This document shows, in pieces, positions 49,640-58,940 of a stretch of 64,000 nucleotides of DNA; position 1 is the stretch's first letter; each line of letters starts with the position of its first letter. Under the pieces are notes generated by a model. That model was not told the DNA's origin and ran no database searches. It worked only from the letters and a program-made list of their open reading frames with translations. The stretch is from Microbacteriaceae bacterium (lineage in GTDB: Bacteria > Actinomycetota > Actinomycetes > Actinomycetales > Microbacteriaceae), in the NCBI GenBank assembly GCA_947452675.1, contig CANGDL010000001.1, forward strand, positions 124,001-188,000, read 5' to 3'. A program made the position numbers and the translations under genes.

Positions 49640-50722
49640 CTAGCTAGCAACAATCTCCTGATACGCGGCATGGAGAAGTTCAGGTGCAGGCGCGGCCATG
49701 ATGGTTGGCTTGCCAATCGCATCTAGCACCACAAAACGCAACGTTCCGGCTCTAGATTTCTTATCTCGCTGCATTGTCGCAACCAGCTGATCCCATTTCT
49801 CGGCTTTGTATTCAGTAGGAAGTCCGATGAGTTTCAGAATGCTTCGATGGCGATCAACTGCCTCGTCACTGAGTCGGCCGGCAAGGCGAGCAAGCTCTGC
49901 GACAAAAACCATGCCAATCGAAATCGCGGCACCGTGGCGCCACTTATAACGTTCGGCAAGCTCAATGGCGTGACCAAGAGTATGGCCGTAGTTCAGAATT
50001 TCACGAAGCCCGGCTTCTTTGAAATCTTCTCCCACTACTCGAGCCTTAATTGCCACTGATCTTTCAATCAATTCGGCAAAGACTTCAGATTTTGAGTTCG
50101 TGGCGGCGGAAACATCGTCTTCAATGAGTTCAAGGATGCGCTCATCTGCAATGAGGCCATATTTCACGACTTCACCAAAGCCAGCCAGAATTTCATTCTG
50201 AGGAAGCGATTCGAGCGTGTTTAGATCAATGATCACCGCAGCTGGTGCGTAAAAACTGCCAACCAGGTTCTTGCCCTCAGCCGTATTGATTCCAGTTTTA
50301 CCGCCAATCGCAGCATCCACCATCGCCAGCAACGTCGTTGGAACCTGAATGAGTTTCACTCCACGCAACCAAGTAGCGGCAACGAAGCCAGCCAGGTCGG
50401 TAGTTGAGCCGCCGCCGAACCCGATAACCGCGTCGCTTCGAGTGAAATCGGCTTGGCCGAGAACTCCCCAGCAGAAGGCAGCTACTTCGACTCGTTTTGC
50501 ATCCTCGCTGTCAGGAACTCCGGCAAGAATAGCCTCGTAGCCCTGGTCATCAAGAGTGCTCTTGAGCAATTCAGCTGAAGCGCTAAGCCCAACCGGATGA
50601 ATGATCAAGACCTTCTTCACCGATGGGCCGAGCGACTTGCCAACCTCGCCTAGAAGGGCTCTACCGATTGTGATGTCATATGGATCTACACCCTTGACCT
50701 GGATGACTTTAGTGGCTGACAT
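49640..50722 (-). CDS. aroB: 3-dehydroquinate synthase
   Basis: AroB is the NAD and metal-dependent cyclisation of DAHP. It has 360 residues from ATG 50722, which overlaps the aroK stop (TAATG); a longer upstream reading is unsupported. NAD-binding GFGGGSTTDLAGFVAATWLRG is near 95-115. Metal ligands are in GEVVKYG, LNYGHTLGHAIE and YKWRHGAAISIGM. Full length. Confidence 0.97.
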   Translation of the reverse strand: MSATKVIQVKGVDPYDITIGRALLGEVGKSLGPSVKKVLIIHPVGLSASAELLKSTLDDQGYEAILAGVPDSEDAKRVEVAAFCWGVLGQADFTRSDAVIGFGGGSTTDLAGFVAATWLRGVKLIQVPTTLLAMVDAAIGGKTGINTAEGKNLVGSFYAPAAVIIDLNTLESLPQNEILAGFGEVVKYGLIADERILELIEDDVSAATNSKSEVFAELIERSVAIKARVVGEDFKEAGLREILNYGHTLGHAIELAERYKWRHGAAISIGMVFVAELARLAGRLSDEAVDRHRSILKLIGLPTEYKAEKWDQLVATMQRDKKSRAGTLRFVVLDAIGKPTIMAAPAPELLHAAYQEIVAS

Positions 50723-51222
50723 TATTTGCCTAATTTCTTGAGTATCTCTTGAATGCTGGCATTGATTGGTTGACCGCTGGTATTTACTTCGAAGTCCGCG
50801 GTTTCCTTGTAGACGGGTTTTCGCTCTTCGTAAATACGACGCCAATCCTCCACACCGTTTTGAATCAATGGTCTATTCCCGTTCTTGAGTCTTGAAGCGA
50901 TGTGCTTTCCGTCCGTGGAAAGGTAAACCACTGTGACGGCCTTTAGCCGCTTTCGCGTAAGCGAACTTACGACCGCTCCTCCACCGGTGGCAACGACGCC
51001 GGTTTCACGGATGGCCTTCTCCATGGCTTTCTCTTCGAGTCGACGGAACTCGGGTTCGCCGCGTTCTTCGAATATTGCTGGGATTGGACCATGCTCATCG
51101 GTGATTAGGTTATCTGTGTCGATGAACGGTACCTTGAGTGCTTTTGCCAATTTCCGTCCAATAGTTGTTTTCCCAACCCCCATAGGGCCGATCAATACAA
51201 CGATGTCACTCGACTTTGACAA
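50722..51222 (-). CDS. aroK: Shikimate kinase
   Basis: AroK phosphorylates shikimate with ATP. It has 166 residues. Walker A is GPMGVGKTT (12-20), and the shikimate-binding residues are in FIDTDNLI, EPEFRRLE and ATGGGAVV. The lid region is NRPLIQ. The start is TTG at 51222, 4 nt after aroC, with no clear Shine-Dalgarno, so coupling to aroC translation is likely. Confidence 0.95.
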   Translation of the reverse strand: MSKSSDIVVLIGPMGVGKTTIGRKLAKALKVPFIDTDNLITDEHGPIPAIFEERGEPEFRRLEEKAMEKAIRETGVVATGGGAVVSSLTRKRLKAVTVVYLSTDGKHIASRLKNGNRPLIQNGVEDWRRIYEERKPVYKETADFEVNTSGQPINASIQEILKKLGK

Positions 51223-51226
51223 GGTC

Positions 51227-52429
51227 TTATACCGATGGGTCGAATGAAGTTAGAACTGCGGGAATGTTCGCCAAATAAGAATGCAGGTTTCGCTTTGTTT
51301 CTGCCACCGAGTCGCCGCCGAATTTTTCAAGCACCGAATTGGCGATTACTAATGCCACCATGGCCTCAGCTACGACTCCAGCGGCCGGAACCGCACACAC
51401 ATCCGAGCGCTGGTGATGCGCCTTGGCAGCTTCACCTGTAGAGACATCAACCGTAGCCAGCGCCTTAGGAATAGTCGAAATTGGCTTCATTGCAGCGCGA
51501 ACACGCAATACGTCACCATTACTCATGCCGCCTTCAACACCACCTGCGCGACCCGAAAGTCGGCGAACGATGCCGTCTGCATCGCGTTCAAGCTCATCGT
51601 GTGCGACAGATCCACGACGACGTGCGGTTTCGAAGCCGTCGCCAACTTCAACCCCCTTGATAGCTTGAATGCCCATCAACGCAGCGGCGAGTTGTGAATC
51701 TAGGCGACGATCCCAGTGCACAAAAGAACCAAGACCCGGCGGAAGCCCGTAAACAAGAGTTTCAACGACGCCACCTAGCGTGTCGCCATCCTTGTGACAT
51801 TCGTCAACTTCGGCAACCATGGCAGCGGAGACCGCCTTATCGAAGCAGCGCATCGGGTCCTCGTCGAGCATTTCGACGTCTGAGGGTGACGGCAGAGCAG
51901 AACCCAAAGGTGACATAACCTGACCGATGGCAACCGTATGGGTTACGAGCTGAATTCCGAGTTCGTTGAGAAATGAAGCGGCGACCGCTCCTAATGCAAC
52001 GCGAGCTGCAGTTTCCCTTGCGCTTGCACGCTCGAGAACGGGCCTTGAATCCAAAAAGCCGTATTTCTGCATACCCGTGAAATCGGCATGTCCGGGACGC
52101 GGGCGAGTCAGCGCCTCAGCGCGAGCTCCGGTTAGCTTTTCGGGTGCGACCGGATCGGCTGACATGACATCTTGCCACTTTGGCCATTCGGTGTTGCCCA
52201 CTGTGATTGCTACGGGGCCACCCATGGTTAGACCGTGACGAACACCGCCACTAAGAGATACTTCGTCCTGCTCGAACTTCATTCGAGCACCGCGGCCATA
52301 ACCTAGTCGGCGACGAGCGAGTGCATCCTGAACATCAGCCGTGGTGACTGGAATTCCCGCGGGCAAACCCTCAAGAACGGCGACAAGTTCGGGGCCGTGC
52401 GACTCCCCTGCGGTGATCCAACGTAGCAT
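51227..52429 (-). CDS. aroC: Chorismate synthase
   Basis: AroC makes chorismate from EPSP with reduced FMN. It has 400 residues. Family motifs visible are [48 protein letters not shown] with one residue change, [15 protein letters not shown], and the C-terminal [19 protein letters not shown]. The ATG at 52429 comes 46 nt after aroE. The enzyme for EPSP synthesis (AroA) is not in the window. Confidence 0.97.
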   Translation of the reverse strand: MLRWITAGESHGPELVAVLEGLPAGIPVTTADVQDALARRRLGYGRGARMKFEQDEVSLSGGVRHGLTMGGPVAITVGNTEWPKWQDVMSADPVAPEKLTGARAEALTRPRPGHADFTGMQKYGFLDSRPVLERASARETAARVALGAVAASFLNELGIQLVTHTVAIGQVMSPLGSALPSPSDVEMLDEDPMRCFDKAVSAAMVAEVDECHKDGDTLGGVVETLVYGLPPGLGSFVHWDRRLDSQLAAALMGIQAIKGVEVGDGFETARRRGSVAHDELERDADGIVRRLSGRAGGVEGGMSNGDVLRVRAAMKPISTIPKALATVDVSTGEAAKAHHQRSDVCAVPAAGVVAEAMVALVIANSVLEKFGGDSVAETKRNLHSYLANIPAVLTSFDPSV

Positions 52430-52475
52430 TTCTCAATTGTGCCACACGAAGCCCTAAGAACCGGGCAGTTCGCCG

Positions 52476-53324
52476 CTATTGCTCAGATTCAACAGCCAAA
52501 TGCATCGCCGATACAACGGCTATCTCGTTCGGCAATTCTCGTTCCGCGGACCCGTTTGTGAAAATGCGAATCTGAGCAACGGCCTGCCATATCAACATCT
52601 CAAGCCCGCTAATCGTTCGTCGGTCTTTTGCAGTCCAAGCCGACGCAAGTTTCGACGGCCAAGGGTTATAGGCCACGTCAAGCAAAGCGCCTTTAGGTTT
52701 CCAAAACAGCGCTTTCTCTAATTTTGCGGCTTGCTTGTCTAGCGAACCAGCCGGCAATGTAGAAATGGTCAGGTTTGAAACGCGGCTGGCCGCTCGCAAA
52801 CCACCAGCGCGTCGAACTCTTAGTCCAAGTTGCTTACCGAGCGCCAAGAGTGTCCTTCGAGATTCGGCATTTCTAGCAAGAACTTCCACCTGAGCGTTCG
52901 GGTTCAGCACACTGATCGCGACCATTGCCGATGTCGCCGTTGCTCCCGAACCGATTATTAGCGCGTGCTTGACTAGGCCGATCCTAGCTTCGGTAACAGC
53001 CTGAATAATTCCGAAAACATCTGTGTTAAATCCGTGCCACTTGCCGAATTCATCCAGGTAAAGCGTGTTGGTGACACCGGTTAGTTGAGCAAATCTATCG
53101 GTTTCCTGCGCGAATCGAGTGGCCTCTTCCTTCAAAGGCATAGTTACCGAAAATCCGTGCCAGACATCATTGAGGCCAGCTAGAAAGGTTCTAAGTAGAC
53201 CTTTCTGAACCTCTGCTCGCCCGTACTCCCAGTCGAGCCCAAGGACACGATAGGCAGCAAGGTGAATCGCCGGTGATTTCGAGTGAGCAATTGGTGAACC
53301 AAGGACAGCAAATCTCTTATTCAT
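52476..53324 (-). CDS. aroE: Shikimate dehydrogenase
   Basis: AroE reduces 3-dehydroshikimate with NADPH. It has 282 residues. Shikimate-binding SKSP is in VLGSPIAHSKSPAIH, the catalytic Lys is in SVTMPLKEEA, and NTLYLD and GFNTDVFGII with the catalytic Asp follow. The nucleotide fold IIGSGATATSAMVAI is near 127. The C-terminal GLEMLIWQAVAQI is normal. The ATG overlaps the mltG stop by eight bases. Confidence 0.96.
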   Translation of the reverse strand: MNKRFAVLGSPIAHSKSPAIHLAAYRVLGLDWEYGRAEVQKGLLRTFLAGLNDVWHGFSVTMPLKEEATRFAQETDRFAQLTGVTNTLYLDEFGKWHGFNTDVFGIIQAVTEARIGLVKHALIIGSGATATSAMVAISVLNPNAQVEVLARNAESRRTLLALGKQLGLRVRRAGGLRAASRVSNLTISTLPAGSLDKQAAKLEKALFWKPKGALLDVAYNPWPSKLASAWTAKDRRTISGLEMLIWQAVAQIRIFTNGSAERELPNEIAVVSAMHLAVESEQ

Positions 53325-54357
53325 ATCCGGGGTGCTCCTTCATCCAGACGCGCCAAAGAGCCACTGCTTTTTCGTGTTCCGAAAGAGTGGAACTGAAAAC
53401 AGTCTCGCCGGTTGCGAGGTTGATTGTGCAGAAATATAGCCAAGTTCCAGTTGCAGGATGAAGCGCAGCGTCAATTGCGACCGAACCCGGAGCACTGATC
53501 GGCCCGATTGGCAATCCAGCGTGCAAATAAGTGTTGAAACCATTGTTATTTGCTCGATCGGCGGCGGTTGTGTTGACGGTGTTTCCGTCGACTCCATAAC
53601 TCACCGTCGCATCAGATTGAAGGTGCATGCCGGTTTTGATGCGGTTCAAGAAGACGCGGCTAACTTTGAAGAAATCGGGTTCTTGGCGGGCTTCCTTTTG
53701 GACAATCGAGGCAAGGGTTAAAACTCGATTGCGATCGGCATCCTTGACCCCGAATTTGTCGAGTTCATCCTGCATTCGGGTGATCATTGTTTTCAAAATC
53801 GAAACAGCGGTCGCTTTTGGCGAGAAAGTATATGTTGCTGGGAAAAGGTAGCCCTCGATTGAAACGGCCTCTGCGGGAAGCCCAATCGCCACTCGTTGAT
53901 TTGCGGCTGCACTGAAATCGCTCCGAGGGATTCCTGTCGCTTGAGATAATTTGTCAAGAATTACGTTCGCTCTGAGACCTTCTTTGATGAGAATCCTGTT
54001 GGTAACTGATCCGTTTGGGCTCAAAAGGGCATCGAGTGCAGACTGCGAAGACATGTGGAGGTGCAACTTGTATGATCCGGGATAGAACTTGGGATTAGCT
54101 TGAAGAATCAACTTATAAACAGTGCTGAAGTTCTTAACTACGCCCATGTCCACAAGCGACTTTGCTATTGTCTCGCCAGTATCCCCAGGATTAATGTCAA
54201 CTAAAACGCTACTGTAACCAGAGCCCTGATAGTCGTTCCCGAGGAGCACATCAATGCCTGACCTAATTAAACCTCGATTTGCGTAACCAACTATGCCAAC
54301 CGCCCCAAGGACAATCGTGGCAAGGATCGCGAGGCGACGGCGGGCAAATTTAGACAT
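53317..54357 (-). CDS. mltG: Endolytic murein transglycosylase MltG
   Basis: MltG cuts nascent peptidoglycan and sets glycan length. It has 346 residues from ATG 54357, chosen because AAGGA lies five bases upstream; the in-frame TTG one codon earlier is less likely. One membrane helix is at about 9-27, a LysM-like region at about 48-110, and a YceG catalytic domain at about 120-340 with catalytic Glu222 in ASIVQKEA and LQSDATVSYG. The C-terminal end has YFCTINLATGETVFS. The start overlaps ruvX by 8 nt. Confidence 0.94.
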   Translation of the reverse strand: MSKFARRRLAILATIVLGAVGIVGYANRGLIRSGIDVLLGNDYQGSGYSSVLVDINPGDTGETIAKSLVDMGVVKNFSTVYKLILQANPKFYPGSYKLHLHMSSQSALDALLSPNGSVTNRILIKEGLRANVILDKLSQATGIPRSDFSAAANQRVAIGLPAEAVSIEGYLFPATYTFSPKATAVSILKTMITRMQDELDKFGVKDADRNRVLTLASIVQKEARQEPDFFKVSRVFLNRIKTGMHLQSDATVSYGVDGNTVNTTAADRANNNGFNTYLHAGLPIGPISAPGSVAIDAALHPATGTWLYFCTINLATGETVFSSTLSEHEKAVALWRVWMKEHPGYE

Positions 54358-54817
54358 CAAGATCCTTCAATGCTAGACCCGGAAGTCGTTGGCTGCTTTT
54401 TTCTATCGCCAACGCCTGTTCGAGAATTACCGTTGCAGCGATTTGATCGATTATCTGCCGGCCGTCCTTGCTGTTCTTTCCAGAGATTCGGAGAGCGGCT
54501 GTCGCAGTAACAGTGGTGAGCCGCTCATCGAGCATGCGAACCGGAGTAGTCGAAGCTGCTTCGATAGCGGTCGCAAGAGCAATCGCGTCATCGGTGGATG
54601 CACTTGCCTTACCAGACATAGAAACTGGTAGACCAACGTAGATCTCGAGGATTGATTCATCCTTGATTGCCTCAAGGATGAGGCTGACCGTGTCAGCTGA
54701 CTCAGCTTGGCGAGCTATGTTTTTTAGTGGCGAAGCTAGAATTCCATGAAAGTCAGAAATAGCAAGGCCAACCCTGACCTTACCTACGTCAACAGCGAGT
54801 CGACGACCGGGGCGCAC
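54350..54817 (-). CDS. ruvX: Holliday junction resolvase-like RuvX/YqgF
   Basis: This is an RNase H-fold nuclease; family members are proposed for 16S rRNA 5' maturation and junction cleavage. It has 155 residues. Catalytic Asp is in LAVDVGKVRVGLAISD, Glu or Asp residues follow in IYVGLPVSMSGK, and the last Asp is in RMLDERLTTVTA. The start is GTG at 54817, overlapping the alaS stop by one base (TAGTG). The alaS-ruvX-mltG-aroE order is typical for Actinobacteria. Confidence 0.94.
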   Translation of the reverse strand: MRPGRRLAVDVGKVRVGLAISDFHGILASPLKNIARQAESADTVSLILEAIKDESILEIYVGLPVSMSGKASASTDDAIALATAIEAASTTPVRMLDERLTTVTATAALRISGKNSKDGRQIIDQIAATVILEQALAIEKSSQRLPGLALKDLDV

Positions 54818-57474
54818 TAGGCTCCCAACGCTCCGCGAATGGCAGAGATAGCGTCGCTAATTCTGCTGACGTCGATGCCACCACCTTGAGCTAAGTCATC
54901 CTTGCCGCCACCGCCACCGCCGAGAATTTGGCTTGCGGTGCGGACTAGGTTACCGGCCTTATGGCCAGCTTCTCTCGCCGCTTCAGTGGTTGCGATCAAA
55001 ACCATTGGCTTCTCAGCGACAACGCCAAGCAAGGCAACTACAGCGCTTTCTGCGCTTAGTTTCTCTCGAATCTGTGTAGCGAGAGCACGTAGGTCATCCA
55101 CCGAACCGAGTTCACCAAGGTTGGCTTCTACGAATTTGGTAGACCCGACCAACGTCGAGGTGGCAATGAGACCTGGTATTCGTGTGGCCAATTGGGCAGC
55201 CTGCAGCTGGGCGAGTTGCCGTTGGGCAGACTTGAGTTCTTCGATAGTCGCAGTTAGTCGGTCTTCAATCTCTGCTTTCGGGCTCTTTAGAGCCTCACCA
55301 AGTCTGGCGACAAGTGCTCGCTCGGTTGCAAGTGAGCGGAACGCCTCAATGCCGACAAGGGCTTCAAGGCGTCGTGAACCCGAACCGACCGAAGATTCTC
55401 CGATTATTGACACGAGGCCAACCTGTGAGCTTCGTGAAACGTGCGTTCCACCGCATAGTTCGCGTGACCATGGCCCACCAACCTGAATTACGCGAACGCT
55501 TTCGTCGTAAGTTTCACCGAAGAGTGCAACGGCTCCCCATTCACGCGCCTCAGGAAGACTCATGTGTTGAGCGCTCACCGCAAGGTCGCGACGAATGGCC
55601 AAGTTGGTGACTTCTTCGATTTCGCTTCGAGTCTCAAGTGACAGTGCCTGACCCCAAGCAAAGTCGAGGCGAAGGTAGCCAGGCTTGTTGTAGGAGCCGC
55701 TCTGCAGAGCGGATGGCCCAAGCACTTCGCGCAGTGCAGCGTGCACAATGTGCGTACCAGAGTGTGCCTGGCAGGCGCCAAGGCGCCAGTCCGCGTCAAC
55801 CTCTGTCTGAGCCATAGCGCCAACTGAAACCTCGCCCGACCGGACCAAAACCTTGTGGCTGATGAGGCCCTTGACTGGCTTTTGGACATCCAAAACCTCG
55901 AGAGAGAATCCGTCGCCGGTTATGAAACCTGCGTCTGAATCCTGACCGCCTGATTCGGCATAGAACGAGGTCTCATCGAGAATAACTTCAGCAATCTGGC
56001 CCGCAGTGGCAACCGATGCATCTTTGCCATCGACAATCAAGCCAAGTATGCGCCCTTCGGAGCACAGCTCCTCATAGCCGGTGAACTTAGTGACACCTTT
56101 TGCCCGGAATGCTGAATAGACCGAAAGATCGGTTCCTCCGAGTTTCTTTTCGCGTGCATCGGCCTTTGCGCGATCGCGCTGCTCGGTCATTAGAGTTTTG
56201 AAGCCATCCCGATCAACGGTTAGACCGGCTTCCTCGGCCACTTCAAGCGTCAAATCAATTGGGAAACCATATGTGTCGTGGAGCAAGAACGCTGCGTCAC
56301 CCTTAAGCTCCTTGCCTCCGCCCTGCTTTGCATGGGCAATGGCTTCGTCCAAGAAAACTGTGCCGGCAACCAGGGTTCGCATGAATGTTTCTTCTTCAGC
56401 AACAGCGGTTTTAAGGATTCGTTCGAAATCGGTTTCGAGCTCAGGGTAAGAAGCCTTCATAGCCTCTTTAGAAGCAGTGAAAAGTTCGGTGAAGGTTGCG
56501 CCTTCAACGCCCAAAAGGCGCATTGCACGAACAGAACGACGAAGTAGGCGTCGTAGGACATAGCCGCGACCGTCGTTTGCCGGTGTTACGCCATCACCGA
56601 TGAGCATGAGTGCGGAACGGATGTGGTCCGCGATAACTCTGAGGCGCACGTCATCTTCAACACTTGCACCGTAGGTCTTACCAGAAAGTTTCGCCGCCAG
56701 ATCTAGGACCGGACGAACCTGGTCGATTTCGTAAAGGTTCTCAACACCCTGCATGAGGAACGCAACGCGCTCAAGACCCATACCGGTATCGATGTTTTTC
56801 TTCGGCAGTTCGCGAAGAATCTCAAAGTTGTCCTTGCCGGTCCCCTGGCCGCGTTCAAACTGCATGAACACAAGGTTCCAGATCTCGATATAACGATCTT
56901 CGTCGGCTTCAGGGCCACCTTCGCGACCATAGGCTGGCCCGCGGTCATAGTAAATCTCTGAACATGGGCCGGCGGGACCAGGCTGGCCGGTTGACCAGTA
57001 GTTGTCCTTCATGCCACGGCGCTGGATGCGCTCCATTGGAATGCCAGCTACATCGCGCCAGATGGCGATGGACTCGTCGTCATCCTGGAAAACGGTGACC
57101 CAAAGGAGTTGCTTGTCTAGTTCTAGACCGCCATCTGCCTGTGGCTTGGTTAGGAACTCCCACGCAAAAGCAATCGCTTCCTTTTTGAAGTAATCACCGA
57201 ACGAGAAGTTACCGTTCATCTGGAAAAAGGTGCCGTGACGAGTGGTCTTGCCAACCTCTTCAATGTCGAGTGTGCGAACACACTTCTGAACGCTGGTGGC
57301 GCGAGCGAAAGGCGCCGGAACTAGACCGCTCATGTATGGAATAAAAGGAACCATTCCGGCCACGGTAAAGAGCAAAGATGGGTCTTCACTGATCAGAGAA
57401 GCCGAAGGAACTACAGTGTGACCTTTGCTCTCGAAAAAGTCGAGCCAGCGCTGGCGGATTTCCGCGGTCTGCAT
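54817..57474 (-). CDS. alaS: Alanyl-tRNA synthetase
   Basis: AlaS charges tRNA-Ala. The 885 residues hold the class II catalytic domain at about 1-250 (motif with RHGTFFQMNGNFSFGDYFKK), a tRNA-recognition domain, and an editing domain with zinc and active-site residues in HSGTHIVHAALRE and CGGTHVSRSS. The C-terminal C-Ala domain is glycine-rich (QILGGGGGGKDD). All parts are complete. It follows a 79-residue protein gene by 2 nt. Confidence 0.97.
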   Translation of the reverse strand: MQTAEIRQRWLDFFESKGHTVVPSASLISEDPSLLFTVAGMVPFIPYMSGLVPAPFARATSVQKCVRTLDIEEVGKTTRHGTFFQMNGNFSFGDYFKKEAIAFAWEFLTKPQADGGLELDKQLLWVTVFQDDDESIAIWRDVAGIPMERIQRRGMKDNYWSTGQPGPAGPCSEIYYDRGPAYGREGGPEADEDRYIEIWNLVFMQFERGQGTGKDNFEILRELPKKNIDTGMGLERVAFLMQGVENLYEIDQVRPVLDLAAKLSGKTYGASVEDDVRLRVIADHIRSALMLIGDGVTPANDGRGYVLRRLLRRSVRAMRLLGVEGATFTELFTASKEAMKASYPELETDFERILKTAVAEEETFMRTLVAGTVFLDEAIAHAKQGGGKELKGDAAFLLHDTYGFPIDLTLEVAEEAGLTVDRDGFKTLMTEQRDRAKADAREKKLGGTDLSVYSAFRAKGVTKFTGYEELCSEGRILGLIVDGKDASVATAGQIAEVILDETSFYAESGGQDSDAGFITGDGFSLEVLDVQKPVKGLISHKVLVRSGEVSVGAMAQTEVDADWRLGACQAHSGTHIVHAALREVLGPSALQSGSYNKPGYLRLDFAWGQALSLETRSEIEEVTNLAIRRDLAVSAQHMSLPEAREWGAVALFGETYDESVRVIQVGGPWSRELCGGTHVSRSSQVGLVSIIGESSVGSGSRRLEALVGIEAFRSLATERALVARLGEALKSPKAEIEDRLTATIEELKSAQRQLAQLQAAQLATRIPGLIATSTLVGSTKFVEANLGELGSVDDLRALATQIREKLSAESAVVALLGVVAEKPMVLIATTEAAREAGHKAGNLVRTASQILGGGGGGKDDLAQGGGIDVSRISDAISAIRGALGA

Positions 57475-57476
57475 GC

Positions 57477-57716
57477 TTAGGCGTTCGGGGTGGTGCTAGC
57501 GCCAGCTGCCTTGGCAGCAGGCTTGGCGGCAGGCTTCTTCTCCGCGGCGAGTTCAGCCTCGCGCTCACGGAAACCTTCTGCAACAACATCTCCGAGCTCG
57601 CGAACGCGAACCATTACGTCATCAACGATTGCCTTAGTTTTTGGGTTCTCTTGAAGCTGCTTTGCCGCAACTAGTCCGGCCGCGATTCCGGTGATGAACC
57701 AAAATGCCTTTTTCAT
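57477..57716 (-). CDS. Small membrane-anchored protein of unknown function
   Basis: This 79-residue protein has a short hydrophobic N-terminus (about 3-18, KAFWFITGIAAGLVAA), then a charged helical stretch (about 20-58), and ends in a Lys, Ala and Pro repeat tail (AAEKKPAAKPAAKAAG). I do not recognise a named family with certainty; small proteins like this are found between the DUF948 gene and alaS in Actinobacteria. It starts 8 nt after the DUF948 gene and ends 2 nt before alaS. A cell-envelope location is inferred from the anchor. Confidence 0.75.
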   Translation of the reverse strand: MKKAFWFITGIAAGLVAAKQLQENPKTKAIVDDVMVRVRELGDVVAEGFREREAELAAEKKPAAKPAAKAAGASTTPNA

Positions 57717-57724
57717 AGACTTAC

Positions 57725-58075
57725 CTACTTCTTCTTGCCAAGCAAAGCGCTTCGAAGGCCTTGGGTCAGGCCTGCAATCTTCACCAAAGGAGACCCTAAA
57801 GTGGCAGCAAATACCGCAACTAAGGAGCTCACGTTGGTTGTTACCTCCGAGATATTCTCGGTTATTTGATCCACCTTGGCCAGCTGCTTGTTGGTTGCGG
57901 TGACGGTTTCGGTGAGTTCAGAGAGAAGTGGAGAAACGGTCTCGTTGAGGTCGCGAATCGAATTGCGAGTCTCGTCAAGAACGCGTCCCAGTTTTAGCAA
58001 TGGCACTGCAACAAAGAGCACCAAGAGGACAAATCCTCCAGCTGCAATCAGTGCTGCTACGTCTCCACCGCTCAT
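57725..58075 (-). CDS. DUF948 domain-containing protein
   Basis: The 116-residue protein has one N-terminal membrane helix (about 7-27, AALIAAGGFVLLVLFVAVPLL) and then a heptad-like helical region (about 30-90) with repeated Thr, Leu and Glu residues. This is the usual layout of DUF948 proteins, which resemble general-stress proteins of Bacillus. The function is unknown. It is placed between rpsD (22-nt gap) and a small membrane protein. Confidence 0.85.
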   Translation of the reverse strand: MSGGDVAALIAAGGFVLLVLFVAVPLLKLGRVLDETRNSIRDLNETVSPLLSELTETVTATNKQLAKVDQITENISEVTTNVSSLVAVFAATLGSPLVKIAGLTQGLRSALLGKKK

Positions 58076-58097
58076 CTGAACTCCTAAACCGAATTAT

Positions 58098-58727
58098 TTA
58101 TCGAGCTGCGTAGTACTCAACAACGAGCTGAACTTCACAGGTTACTGGAACTTCAACGCGCTTTGGGCGGCGAACTAGAGTTGCGTGAAGCTTGTCAAGC
58201 TGAACATCCAGGTAACCAGGAACCGGAGGAAGAACATCGACGTGACCGCCGGCTGCTGCTACCTGGAAAGGCTCGGTGATTTCTGACTTCTCGTGAACGT
58301 GCACAAGCTGACCTGGCTTTACGCGGAATGATGGGCGGTCAACGCGCTCACCATTCACAAGGATGTGACGGTGCACAACCATCTGACGAGCCTGAGCGAT
58401 GGTACGTGCGAATCCCGCACGTAGAACGATCGCGTCAAGACGCATCTCAAGAAGCTCAACAAGGTTTTCACCAGTCAGGCCCTCGGCGCGCTTTGCTTCC
58501 TGGAAGGTCTTGCGAAGCTGTGCCTCACGGATGCCATACTGAGCGCGTAGGCGCTGCTTCTCGCGAAGACGAACGGCGTAGTCGCTGTCCGCCTTCTTCT
58601 TGGTGCGGCCGTGCTCACCTGGAGCGTATGGACGCTTCTCAAGGTACTTAGCTGCCTTTGGGGTTAGGGCAATGCCCAGTGCGCGAGACAAACGAGTCTT
58701 GCTGCGGGTACGTGTGGTCTTTGACAC
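58098..58727 (-). CDS. rpsD: 30S ribosomal protein S4
   Basis: S4 is a primary 16S rRNA-binding protein and an autoregulator in several bacteria. The 209 residues hold an S4 RNA-binding domain at about 97-160 (LEMRLDAIVLRAGFARTIAQ, HRHILVNGERV) and an N-terminal block LEKRPYAPGEHGRTKKKADSDY. It has no N-terminal zinc cysteines, the C-minus form. The start is GTG at 58727 with AAGGA five bases upstream. It leads the long alaS-aro run and has a structured leader of about 155 nt. Confidence 0.96.
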   Translation of the reverse strand: MSKTTRTRSKTRLSRALGIALTPKAAKYLEKRPYAPGEHGRTKKKADSDYAVRLREKQRLRAQYGIREAQLRKTFQEAKRAEGLTGENLVELLEMRLDAIVLRAGFARTIAQARQMVVHRHILVNGERVDRPSFRVKPGQLVHVHEKSEITEPFQVAAAGGHVDVLPPVPGYLDVQLDKLHATLVRRPKRVEVPVTCEVQLVVEYYAAR

Positions 58728-58742
58728 GTTTTCCTTTCAATG

Positions 58743-58882
58743 GATCCATTCGGATCTCGTATAGCGGTTTTTGTTCACAAGTCGGATCGAGGTGATCCTC
58801 TGCCACGGACTGTCTGGCTATTGGACAGTCGCACCGTAGTTGAACACTCGCACAGCCGCGATTGAGTGTTCCAGTCGGCAAC
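58743..58882 (-). other. Structured leader of rpsD with two complementary loops
   Basis: Three stems can be drawn on the minus strand: GAACACTC/GAGTGTTC (58871-58864 with 58849-58842), GACTGTC/GACAGTC (58830-58824 with 58814-58808), and GATCC/GGATC (58756-58752 with 58747-58743) close to the ribosome binding site. The loop of the first contains GGCTGT and the loop of the second ATAGCC. These can pair over six bases with one G-U, giving a possible kissing complex. No U-tract follows any stem. A role in S4 feedback is inference. Confidence 0.55.
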
Positions 58883-58888
58883 CTGACA

Positions 58889-58894
58889 ATCTTA
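58889..58894 (-). promoter_or_regulatory. Possible -10 element of the rpsD promoter
   Basis: TAAGAT on the minus strand fits the actinobacterial -10 pattern TAnnnT. It lies 162 nt before the rpsD start and just upstream of the first leader hairpin. No good -35 hexamer at 17 nt is visible. Confidence 0.35.
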
Positions 58895-58940
58895 GCAGTC
58901 GTTGGCGCCGGAAACCAAGGATGTGTGCGGTATTCCGCCG

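Noticed and set aside
54902-55486. 194-codon plus-strand open frame opposite alaS
   Set aside because: Composition is Ser/Arg/Ala shadow of the alaS frame; no ribosome binding site.
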